A DNA stretch of 5,344 bases from Flavobacteriales bacterium (lineage in GTDB: Bacteria > Bacteroidota > Bacteroidia > Flavobacteriales_D > Sanyastnellaceae): NCBI GenBank assembly GCA_947457285.1, contig CANGVZ010000192.1, forward strand, positions 1-5,344, written 5' to 3'. Below are positions 1 to 5,344 of this stretch, in pieces. Position 1 is the stretch's first letter. Each line of letters begins with the position of its first letter. Made by a program: the position numbers and the translations under genes. A model generated the notes under the pieces. It ran no database searches. It had not been told where the DNA came from and worked only from the letters and a program-made list of their open reading frames with translations.

Positions 1-2
1 AA

Positions 3-578
3 TTCTCGCCCTACTTCCAAGACATCCAGCGTCAAATAGCTATGAATCCTGGTAAAACCGTGTCGCTTCACGTAGTGCGTAATGACAGCACCATGCGCAT
101 TCCAGTGGCTGTGAGCGCAAAAAGAACCATTGGTTTTCAACCTCAATCCATCGCTAATTTCTTAGATGTCGATACCCTGCAATACTCTTGGTCAGAAGCT
201 ATCCCTGGCGGCTTCAAAGAGGCGTGGGGAACTGTAACTGACTACAGCAGTCAGTTGAAGTTCTTATTCTCTGCTTCTGGAGCCAAACAAATCGGTGGAT
301 TTGCCACATTCGCAAAACTATTCCCGAGCGAATGGGACTGGTGGGCCTTCTGGTCGCGCACTGCATTGATTTCGCTTATCCTCGCATTCATGAACATCCT
401 CCCAATCCCTGCTCTCGACGGCGGACACGTTGTGTTTTTGATTTGGGAAATGATTACCGGAAAAGCAGCCAATCAAAAAGTGATTGAATATTCGCAAATG
501 GTCGGAATGGTATTATTATTGGGTTTGATGTTGTACGGAAATGGAATGGATATTTTCCGGGCAATAACTGGCCAATAA
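3..578 (+). CDS. rseP: RseP-type site-2 membrane zinc metalloprotease, C-terminal part (5' end outside window)
   Basis: The frame is open from base 3, so this is the last 191 residues of a longer protein; the N-terminal HExxH zinc site lies outside the window. The visible start (about residues 1-35) fits the end of a PDZ domain, with the phrase IAMNPGKTVSLHVVRN. Next come an amphipathic stretch with KQIGGF, a membrane helix (about 118-132), and the family signature NILPIPALDGGH at 131-142, whose Asp is the third zinc ligand in site-2 proteases. A last hydrophobic helix lies near 165-178. Known family role: cutting membrane-spanning substrates inside the inner membrane, such as anti-sigma factors or leftover signal peptides. 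The substrate here cannot be read from the sequence. The stop is TAA, and the next gene begins 16 bases later, so co-transcription is likely. The family call is firm; the symbol rests on the C-terminal half only. Confidence 0.93.
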   Translation, partial: FSPYFQDIQRQIAMNPGKTVSLHVVRNDSTMRIPVAVSAKRTIGFQPQSIANFLDVDTLQYSWSEAIPGGFKEAWGTVTDYSSQLKFLFSASGAKQIGGFATFAKLFPSEWDWWAFWSRTALISLILAFMNILPIPALDGGHVVFLIWEMITGKAANQKVIEYSQMVGMVLLLGLMLYGNGMDIFRAITGQ

Positions 579-594
579 CAACCCCTGTGCGCCT

Positions 595-2121
595 ATGACG
601 CGTCTCTCTTGTGCTTTCGCTATTATTCTATCCACACTTGCTTGGTGTGCGAAGGCCCAAGATTCGTTGTTTTACTCCAGCAACTTTCGTTTTTCGAAAA
701 ACATGGCGGTGGCCAGCTGCGTGCAGCCCAACGCAAATGGATTCTTACTCATTGAGACCACTCAAGAAAAAAACCCTAAAGTTCATGTCGTTGCATACGA
801 CAAAAAAGGTGGCCTTCTCAATGAATTCAATCATACACTCACAAGCGACAACGATTACGACATTGCTGTAGATCGCATTGTTCCCTATGATTCCATCGCT
901 TACATTTTCTTGAGCGGATATGATAAGAAAGAAAAAATGCAACGTGCTTTTGTGGCCATACTTCGCGACAACGGCCGAATCATTGACAGCCCAAAACTCA
1001 TCTTTTCGTCACCCAATGATTTTTCAGGAAGTTTGCAATTAAGCTTTTCTCCTGATAAGAAAAACATCGCCCTTTTCTTCGAAACCGGCACATTTCGAAA
1101 AGCAGAAGTACCTGTTCACTTCAAAATTCTCGACACCCAATTCAATACCATCCGCGACAAAGAACTGTTCCTTCCCTACGGGGCAGAAGTAGTTCAAGTG
1201 CAGCAATGTCTTGTAGATGATTCAGCCAATGTTTTTTTAGTGAGTGGAAAAAACCCCATCAAAAACAACGTGCGTGTGATGCGCTCTCAGGGTGGCAGGT
1301 ATCTCGTCTTTTATTATAATTTTAAAGAAAACAAACTCAAAGAATACGATATAAGCCTAAAAGAAAAACAAGTGGTAGCTGCGCAAGGTGCGATCAACTC
1401 CAATAATGAAATGATTGTCGCCGGCTACTATTCCAATGATTTCAGTTTTGCTGTAGCTGGCACGTTTGTATTTAAAATTATTACTGGTGGCGGCGCTCTC
1501 AAAAGCGCTTCCTATATGGCTTTCCCTAAAGATTTTCTCTCCCAGGTTATCGGTAATAGAGAAATTGAAAAGTATCCGGAACTATCCGATTATTTCTTAG
1601 ATCACATGATTCTACAACCCAATGGAAGTATTTTACTCATTGGTGAACAGTATTCCATTTCGGAGCGCGTGAATATGGACCCCGTGACTGGCAGAACGAT
1701 TGTAGAAAATCTTCATCACTATGATGACATCATCATTAATAGCCTCGAAGAAACTGGCAAAATCAATTGGTCAGGGTTTATTCCAAAGGCTCAACATACC
1801 TCGCTTGAAAGAGACAAGTGTGGGTACAATTTCTTTCTTTTTAATGATAAGATAAACTTTTATTTCAACGACCATCCTGACAATTTCAAGGTGCTTCAAC
1901 AAAATCCACGCGCCAGAATTGATAGCTGGAATGGTTCTAAATCTGCGGTTATCACAGAAGTTAGTTTTGATTTTAGCGGTAAATCTTCCAGGAAAAATCT
2001 AATTAGCCATAAGGCAGCTGGAGGTGTTTTACTTCCTGGACTCAGCAACGAGCAAAGTCGAGGCAATATCATTCTCGGGCTTTCGCAAAATAAAGATTAC
2101 AAATTCTGCATATTGAGATAA
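595..2121 (+). CDS. Secreted protein of unknown function, propeller-like, Bacteroidota-type family
   Basis: This 508-residue protein begins with a clear signal peptide: hydrophobic residues 5-18, then probable cleavage after AKA at 19-21, before QDSL. It should therefore be exported to the periplasm or beyond. The mature part is rich in short beta-strand phrases separated by turns, such as GFLLIETTQ (49-57), VVAYDKKGG (65-73), AFVAILRDNGRI (118-129) and SILLIGEQY (345-353). This suggests a beta-propeller or similar all-beta fold. The segment at about 337-425 (polar-hydrophobic strands, YDDIIINSLEETGKINW, then IPKAQ and a FNDK phrase) reminds me of a recurrent uncharacterised Bacteroidota secreted family; this is recall, not a search. 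I see no catalytic motif, no lipobox and no C-terminal sorting domain. It follows rseP by 16 bases with no Shine-Dalgarno sequence and no promoter of its own, so it is probably read from upstream. Function unknown. Confidence 0.88.
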   Translation: MTRLSCAFAIILSTLAWCAKAQDSLFYSSNFRFSKNMAVASCVQPNANGFLLIETTQEKNPKVHVVAYDKKGGLLNEFNHTLTSDNDYDIAVDRIVPYDSIAYIFLSGYDKKEKMQRAFVAILRDNGRIIDSPKLIFSSPNDFSGSLQLSFSPDKKNIALFFETGTFRKAEVPVHFKILDTQFNTIRDKELFLPYGAEVVQVQQCLVDDSANVFLVSGKNPIKNNVRVMRSQGGRYLVFYYNFKENKLKEYDISLKEKQVVAAQGAINSNNEMIVAGYYSNDFSFAVAGTFVFKIITGGGALKSASYMAFPKDFLSQVIGNREIEKYPELSDYFLDHMILQPNGSILLIGEQYSISERVNMDPVTGRTIVENLHHYDDIIINSLEETGKINWSGFIPKAQHTSLERDKCGYNFFLFNDKINFYFNDHPDNFKVLQQNPRARIDSWNGSKSAVITEVSFDFSGKSSRKNLISHKAAGGVLLPGLSNEQSRGNIILGLSQNKDYKFCILR

Positions 2122-2140
2122 ACTTTCTCTGTTACTTTCG
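2113..2140 (+). promoter_or_regulatory. Putative Bacteroidota-type promoter of the TSUP gene
   Basis: A -33-like TTG at 2113-2115 is followed after 17 bases by TACTTTCG at 2133-2140. That matches the Bacteroidota -7 consensus TAnnTTTG except for C at the seventh place. The element ends 5 bases before the ATG at 2146, so transcription would begin at or next to the start codon. The -33 half overlaps the end of the upstream gene. The spacer is at the short end of the usual range, so the -33 part is uncertain. Confidence 0.45.
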
Positions 2141-2145
2141 CAGTG

Positions 2146-2919
2146 ATGGAAATAGTTCTTGTATCTCTCGTTGCCTTGATTGCAGCGGTACTCACGTTCT
2201 TTACAGGTTTCGGACTGGGAACCTTGCTCGCACCTGCATTCATGGTATTTTTCCCTGTGGACGTGGCAATTGGACTTACCGCTGTGGTGCATCTTCTCAA
2301 CAACCTCTTCAAACTCTTTCTGGTTGGCAAAAACGCGGACAAATCTGTACTTCTGAAATTCGGTATACCCGCTATCATCTTCTCATTTACGGGTGCATAT
2401 CTTCTCACTTTAATTCCGGATAGCGAACCTGTTTTAGTACACCATTGGTATGGAGGCTACTACCCTGTTTATCCTATTAAACTCATTATCGCTATTCTTC
2501 TTTTACTTTTTTCTGTAATGGACATCGCACCAGCGATGAAAAAAGTGAATATCTCAAATAAACTCATCCCGATTGGCGGAGCCTTGAGTGGATTCTTTGG
2601 TGGTCTCTCTGGGCATCAAGGAGCATTGCGCAGCGCTTTCCTAATCAAAAGCGGACTCACCAAAGAAGCATTCATTGGGACAACCGTTATTCTAAGCTGT
2701 TTTGTCGATGTCACTCGACTGATCGTTTATGGAACTAAACTCTCTTCCGAAATTTTGGGCGAGAATATTCTTTGGATAATCAGCGCTACGCTCTCAGCCT
2801 TTCTTGGAGCCTACATTGGAAATAAAATCTTCAAAAAAGCCCCTATAAAATTTATCGAAAACATCGTGGCTACTGCACTCATTTGCTACGCAATTGCAAT
2901 GCTCCTTGGTATTGCATAG
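2146..2919 (+). CDS. TSUP (TauE/SafE, DUF81) family membrane transporter
   Basis: This 257-residue integral membrane protein has about eight hydrophobic segments (roughly 2-34, 38-60, 70-90, 110-127, 139-157, 175-196, 208-226 and 237-256), which is the usual size and layout for the family. The two internal half-repeats carry the expected glycine-rich motifs: TGFGLGTLLAP at 20-30 and GFFGGLSGHQGALRSAF at 149-165. TSUP proteins move small anions, often sulfur or organosulfonate compounds, across the inner membrane. Nothing nearby (no sulfur or taurine genes) tells the substrate here. A loop of about 20 residues rich in aromatic residues and His (HHWYGGYYPVYP, 99-110) separates the third and fourth helices. 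I chose ATG 2146 over the GTG immediately before it at 2143, because the -7 element at 2133-2140 puts the transcript start close to 2146. The 24-base gap from the upstream gene holds no terminator. Confidence 0.9.
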   Translation: MEIVLVSLVALIAAVLTFFTGFGLGTLLAPAFMVFFPVDVAIGLTAVVHLLNNLFKLFLVGKNADKSVLLKFGIPAIIFSFTGAYLLTLIPDSEPVLVHHWYGGYYPVYPIKLIIAILLLLFSVMDIAPAMKKVNISNKLIPIGGALSGFFGGLSGHQGALRSAFLIKSGLTKEAFIGTTVILSCFVDVTRLIVYGTKLSSEILGENILWIISATLSAFLGAYIGNKIFKKAPIKFIENIVATALICYAIAMLLGIA

Positions 2920-2936
2920 TTGATTCGTTACATTTG
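2906..2936 (+). promoter_or_regulatory. Putative Bacteroidota-type promoter of the Kelch-like gene
   Basis: TACATTTG at 2929-2936 is a perfect match to the -7 consensus TAnnTTTG. A TTG (followed by G) at 2906-2908 lies 20 bases upstream, in the normal range for the -33 element. The TTG sits inside the end of the TSUP coding region. The -7 element ends 7 bases before the ATG at 2944, which predicts a leader of only a few bases or none, and argues against the in-frame TTG codon at 2920 as the start. Confidence 0.6.
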
Positions 2937-2943
2937 TGGGGCC

Positions 2944-4566
2944 ATGAAGTACACTATTTATACGCTACTGCTCGTCGCTCTCTCCTTCTTTTCAAACCAA
3001 ACCGCGGTCTCGCAAAGCATCTATTGGAAGCAGCGTAATGTGCCCAAAATGCCAGCACTTCAAAGCTACGCGTGGGGAAATATCAATGATGAATACGTCT
3101 TCATTGGTGGTCGACGCGACGGTCTGCACCCAAAGCAACCTTGGGTATCCTTTCACCAAGATTTTCGCAATGATTCCATTTATGTAGTCAATACTTCTAC
3201 CAATACCGTAACCGCTGCTGGACTCCAATATCTGCCGGTAGAATTAAAGGAACAGTTATGCAGTTCCAACATGCAGTTTACTCAAGCTGGTGATGATCTC
3301 ACTATCGTGGGCGGATATGGTTATTCAGCCGCTATCGATGACAAAAAAACATTTGACGCACTCATCGTTATCAATCTACGCAAGCTCATTGCGCAGGTGA
3401 AGAGCAATAGCGTTGAGCCCGGTGCATTCTTCTACTATCAAAATGATCAATTTGCGGTGTGCGGAGGTCAACTGGAGAAACTCAATGATTGGTATTACTT
3501 AATAGGTGGTCATCGCTTTGATGGAAGCTACAATCCAAAAGGCAATCCAACATTTGTGCAGACTTATACCGCTGCAATCCGTAAGTTCCGCATTTTTAAT
3601 TCTCCAAAAAAACAAAAGCCTGAGATTGTTTTTGCCCCTGATGTAAAGGACGAACGCATGTTCAGAAGACGTGATTACAACCTCGCGCCTACGCGTTACA
3701 AAAATGGAAAAGACGGGCTCATGATTTTTTCTGGAGTCTTTCAACCCACCACAGACATGCCCTTTAGAAGTGTGGTTGAGCTCAATGGTGACCAATATTT
3801 GTTACGCAACAACTTTTATCAATACTTCAATCATTACCATAGCGCGCACCTCGACTTTTACGATAGCGCCACGGATATTATGCACCACTACTTCATCGGG
3901 GGATTATCAGAATATTATATTGAAAAAAATCAACTCAAACAAGACTCCAATGTACCCTTTACAAAACTCGTTTCGCATATCACGCGAAACGAACTTGGAG
4001 AATTGCGCGAGTACTACTTGAAAGAAGAACTTCCCCTATTCATGGGAGCAGGCAGTCATTTTATTCCGTCTGTCAATGTAAAGCAATTTGCTAATGGTGT
4101 GATTGATCTCAGCGCCACCTTGGGAACTGCTGATAGTGTATTACTCGGCTTTGTAGTCGGTGGTATCACCGCAGACGAAAGAAATGTTTTCTGGAGCAGT
4201 GTGGAAGGTGAAAAGAGTAAAGCCTTAAATCAGTGGATCGAAATCTATTATTCAAAGAGTGATAAGTCTGAAATTCTTCATTCTCTGTCTTCAGGCGTTA
4301 CCGGATTGGAATGCTACACCAATAATGACATGAACGAGTTCAATGTAGAGTTCACCCTGGACAAAAAAGCAGACATCGTTCTACAACTGCTTTCAATTAA
4401 TGAAAAGGGAGAAAAAAACATAATCGGATTAAGCGAACTTCCTGCTCTTGAGCCCGGATTTCAAGAATTTCTATTTGAATTCGAAAACAAATTGCCAGCG
4501 GGTGAATATGAGTTCATTTATACACGCGACGGCATCGATACACGAATCGCAGTTTTCATTGGATAG
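2944..4566 (+). CDS. Secreted Kelch-like protein with a diverged type IX secretion C-terminal domain
   Basis: This 540-residue protein starts with a signal peptide (hydrophobic 5-17, probable cleavage near AVSQ at 21-24). The body carries repeated hydrophobic-Gly-Gly strands typical of Kelch blades: VFIGG (52-56), TIVGG (120-124), AVCGG (171-175), YLIGG (185-189), YFIGG (316-320) and FVVGG (403-407). These suggest a beta-propeller. The block at about 298-407, with HYHSAHLDFYD, FIGGLSEYY, NVPFTKLVSHITRN, MGAGSHFIP and VVGGI, resembles a recurrent uncharacterised Bacteroidota secreted family (from memory). The last ~85 residues (456-540) read like a type IX sorting domain: YTNNDMNEFNVEFTL, then a NEKGEK turn, a LPAGEYEFIYTRDG strand pair and a final AVFIG. 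The usual YPNP opening is changed. I infer export to the cell surface or medium; the ligand is unknown. ATG 2944 is preferred to in-frame TTG 2920 because the signal peptide then begins MKYT and the promoter lies just upstream. Confidence 0.85.
   Translation: MKYTIYTLLLVALSFFSNQTAVSQSIYWKQRNVPKMPALQSYAWGNINDEYVFIGGRRDGLHPKQPWVSFHQDFRNDSIYVVNTSTNTVTAAGLQYLPVELKEQLCSSNMQFTQAGDDLTIVGGYGYSAAIDDKKTFDALIVINLRKLIAQVKSNSVEPGAFFYYQNDQFAVCGGQLEKLNDWYYLIGGHRFDGSYNPKGNPTFVQTYTAAIRKFRIFNSPKKQKPEIVFAPDVKDERMFRRRDYNLAPTRYKNGKDGLMIFSGVFQPTTDMPFRSVVELNGDQYLLRNNFYQYFNHYHSAHLDFYDSATDIMHHYFIGGLSEYYIEKNQLKQDSNVPFTKLVSHITRNELGELREYYLKEELPLFMGAGSHFIPSVNVKQFANGVIDLSATLGTADSVLLGFVVGGITADERNVFWSSVEGEKSKALNQWIEIYYSKSDKSEILHSLSSGVTGLECYTNNDMNEFNVEFTLDKKADIVLQLLSINEKGEKNIIGLSELPALEPGFQEFLFEFENKLPAGEYEFIYTRDGIDTRIAVFIG
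3968..3992. repeat. Perfect 9-bp inverted repeat inside the Kelch-like gene
   Basis: TCGTTTCGC at 3968-3976 is the exact reverse complement of GCGAAACGA at 3984-3992, with a 7-base loop. It lies in coding sequence (residues about 342-350), has no T-run after it, and so is not a terminator. It may be a chance palindrome. Confidence 0.5.
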
Positions 4567-4568
4567 CC

Positions 4569-5123
4569 TCACTTTGCTCTCGCCACGGCGATTGCCGCAT
4601 CGAGCGCTTGTTTTCTTTCATTCGCATAGTCAATGTCGAAGGCCATGGCTTGCGCTGTGCTATCGTAATACAGTCTTGCCACTGGTATTTCGGTAATGGA
4701 TTCATCAAAATTTTCAGGTTGTTTTACCATTGCTGCCGTCATATCCAGCAAGAAGCCGCCATCCCACATTTCAGCTGGAATATCAGAGGTAGTGATTTCG
4801 ATTCTTTTAGTGATAAAGCCCTTGTTGGCGAAGATGAGTTGCGTATCGTACCCAGCGCAAATGATGATGGGTATATCTCGATAATCGTAAAATTTCAACT
4901 TGTAATAATCATAACCTGACTTATTCTTAATACCGACCAAAACTTTCTCGTTGTGACTCACTTCTTTATCCAGTGAATCATATTTCATCGCCACCGTAAT
5001 GGCAAGATTGTTCACGGTCGTGTCTTGAGCGCACTGGTCGTAGTTACCCTTTGTTTTCGGCAAATCGATAGATACGGTCGCGCATGCGGCGAGCGCTAGT
5101 AGCAGTAATAGATAAGGTCTCAT
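4569..5123 (-). CDS. Small outer-envelope lipoprotein of unknown function
   Basis: This 184-residue protein begins MRPYLLLLLALAAC; the lipobox LAAC makes Cys14 the lipidated first residue of the mature form. The residue after Cys is Ala rather than an acidic run. The centre (about 69-170) has the pattern YYKLKFYD, IPIIICAGYDTQLIFANKGFITKRIEITTSDIP, DGGFLLDMTAAM, then ITEIPVARLYYDSTAQAMAFDIDYANE. This resembles a beta-rich module I recall from Bacteroidota envelope proteins, where a 'GY..K.I.I.T..IP' phrase is followed by 'PVA.I.YD....F..D..Y'. The similarity is from memory, and the protein has no recognised enzyme motif. The C-terminus (168-184) is Ala-rich and probably helical. An upstream extension of the frame to 5297 is rejected because it would run through the tRNA gene. 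The stop codon lies 2 bp from the stop of the convergent Kelch-like gene. Confidence 0.8.
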   Translation of the reverse strand: MRPYLLLLLALAACATVSIDLPKTKGNYDQCAQDTTVNNLAITVAMKYDSLDKEVSHNEKVLVGIKNKSGYDYYKLKFYDYRDIPIIICAGYDTQLIFANKGFITKRIEITTSDIPAEMWDGGFLLDMTAAMVKQPENFDESITEIPVARLYYDSTAQAMAFDIDYANERKQALDAAIAVARAK

Positions 5124-5130
5124 TGCATTA

Positions 5131-5138
5131 CGAAGATA
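5131..5138 (-). promoter_or_regulatory. Putative -7 element of the lipoprotein gene
   Basis: Read on the minus strand this is TATCTTCG, matching TAnnTTTG with C at the seventh place. It ends 7 bases before the ATG at 5123-5121. I find no convincing TTG at the proper distance for a -33 element, so the call rests on the -7 match and its position, which is the same as at the other two protein genes. Confidence 0.4.
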
Positions 5139-5161
5139 CAAAATTTTAAACGTTTGACCTA

Positions 5162-5192
5162 TTTGCAGAATTAAGAATGTGTTGTATATTCG
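5162..5192 (+). promoter_or_regulatory. Bacteroidota-type promoter of the tRNA-Leu gene
   Basis: TTTG at 5162-5165 and TATATTCG at 5185-5192 are separated by exactly 19 bases, the textbook Bacteroidota arrangement (TTTG, about 19 bases, TAnnTTTG) with one changed base in the -7 box. The predicted transcript start is a few bases after 5192, giving a 5' leader of roughly 10-14 bases before the mature tRNA at 5210. It lies in the 86-bp gap shared with the divergent lipoprotein gene. Confidence 0.7.
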
Positions 5193-5209
5193 CGCCCCAA
5201 TCCAAATAT

Positions 5210-5292
5210 GCCTTGGTGGCGGAATTGGTAGACGCGCACGACTCAAAATCGTGTGTCCTAGTGGCATGTGGGTTCGATTCCCACCCGAGGTA
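5210..5292 (+). tRNA. tRNA-Leu (anticodon CAA, reads UUG)
   Basis: A complete class II cloverleaf can be folded by eye. The acceptor stem is GCCTTGG 5210-5216 with CCGAGGT 5285-5291 (two G-T pairs), and the discriminator base is A5292. The D arm is GCG 5219-5221 with CGC 5233-5235 and the loop holds GG. The anticodon stem is CACGA 5237-5241 with TCGTG 5249-5253, and the loop CTCAAAA puts the anticodon CAA at 5244-5246. The long variable arm is 5254-5267, with stem TGTC/GGCA. The T arm is GTGGG 5268-5272 with CCCAC 5280-5284 and loop TTCGATT. The long variable arm and the A discriminator are both expected for leucine. The 3' CCA is not encoded (CTC follows), so it must be added by the CCA-adding enzyme. 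Confidence 0.97.
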
Positions 5293-5300
5293 CTCAAATG

Positions 5301-5332
5301 AAAAAGCTGCTTCTTTTTGAAGCGGCTTTTTT
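5301..5332 (+). terminator. Intrinsic (rho-independent) terminator of the tRNA-Leu transcript
   Basis: A 13-bp stem (5301-5313 with 5319-5331, one T-G wobble) encloses a TTTTT loop at 5314-5318. The A-run on the left arm faces a run of six T at 5327-5332 on the right, giving the U-tail. It begins 8 bases after the tRNA 3' end, so the transcript is probably a single-tRNA unit. The remaining bases to 5344 hold nothing I can identify. Confidence 0.92.
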
Positions 5333-5344
5333 ATTAGTGACTAG

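Noticed and set aside
551..558. TATTTTCC as a -7 element for the 508-residue secreted protein
   Set aside because: It lacks the final G, lies inside rseP and is far from the start compared with the other boxes. Read-through from rseP is simpler.
1078..1099. Inverted repeat TTCGAAA/TTTCGAA within the 508-residue gene
   Set aside because: It is a 7-bp stem of low-complexity sequence in coding DNA, and is expected by chance.
2143..2145. GTG start for the TSUP protein
   Set aside because: ATG follows immediately and the promoter position favours it. The difference is one residue.
2029..2408. Minus-strand reading frames of about 87 and 103 codons across the TSUP gene start
   Set aside because: They lie antisense to well-supported genes, their composition is low in hydrophobic order, and they have no promoter or start signal.
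2920..2943. TTG start for the Kelch-like protein, eight residues longer
   Set aside because: It would put IRYICGA before a good signal peptide, and it lies upstream of the consensus -7 box.
4586..4598. Short GC-rich hairpin (CGGC, GATT loop, GCCG) near the convergent gene ends as a terminator
   Set aside because: It has only a 4-bp stem, no T-run on either strand, and lies inside the lipoprotein coding region.
4448..4919. Plus-strand reading frames of 82 and 103 codons over the end of the Kelch-like gene and the lipoprotein gene
   Set aside because: They overlap two supported genes in other frames and show no protein-like pattern.
5124..5297. N-terminal extension of the lipoprotein reading frame on the minus strand (58 extra residues containing GNRTHMPLGHTILSRARL)
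   Set aside because: These codons are the antisense of the tRNA-Leu gene, a common source of false protein calls. The true start at 5123 gives an intact signal peptide and lipobox.

Overview
The window looks like ordinary chromosomal DNA from a member of the Bacteroidota. Four things point there. The -7 promoter elements have the form TAnnTTTG/TAnnTTCG. Shine-Dalgarno sequences are absent in front of the genes. The tRNA has no encoded CCA end. Two of the long secreted proteins and the small lipoprotein resemble families I associate with this phylum. I cannot place it below phylum with confidence. I see no mobile element, CRISPR array, phage gene or toxin-antitoxin pair.

Layout, left to right. 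Positions 3-578 (+) hold the C-terminal third to half of an RseP-type site-2 membrane metalloprotease, cut by the window edge. Sixteen bases later comes a 508-residue secreted protein (595-2121, +) of unknown function with a signal peptide and a propeller-like sequence pattern. An eight-helix TSUP (TauE/SafE) anion transporter follows (2146-2919, +), then a 540-residue secreted Kelch-like protein (2944-4566, +) whose last ~85 residues look like a diverged type IX secretion sorting domain. On the opposite strand, converging on the Kelch gene with only 2 bp between the stop codons, is a 184-residue lipoprotein (4569-5123, -). Diverging from it is a tRNA-Leu(CAA) gene (5210-5292, +) with its own promoter and a strong intrinsic terminator (5301-5332).

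The genes do not form an obvious pathway. The shared theme is the cell envelope: a membrane protease, a membrane transporter, two exported proteins and a lipoprotein. The plus-strand genes are packed with gaps of 16-24 bp and could be read through. However, the TSUP and Kelch genes each carry a promoter-like -7 element directly before their ATG, so they may also be transcribed singly.

The most interesting pattern is regulatory. Three protein genes have a Bacteroidota -7 element ending only 5-7 bases before the start codon, which predicts leaderless or near-leaderless mRNAs. I did not find a convincing new multi-gene system here.
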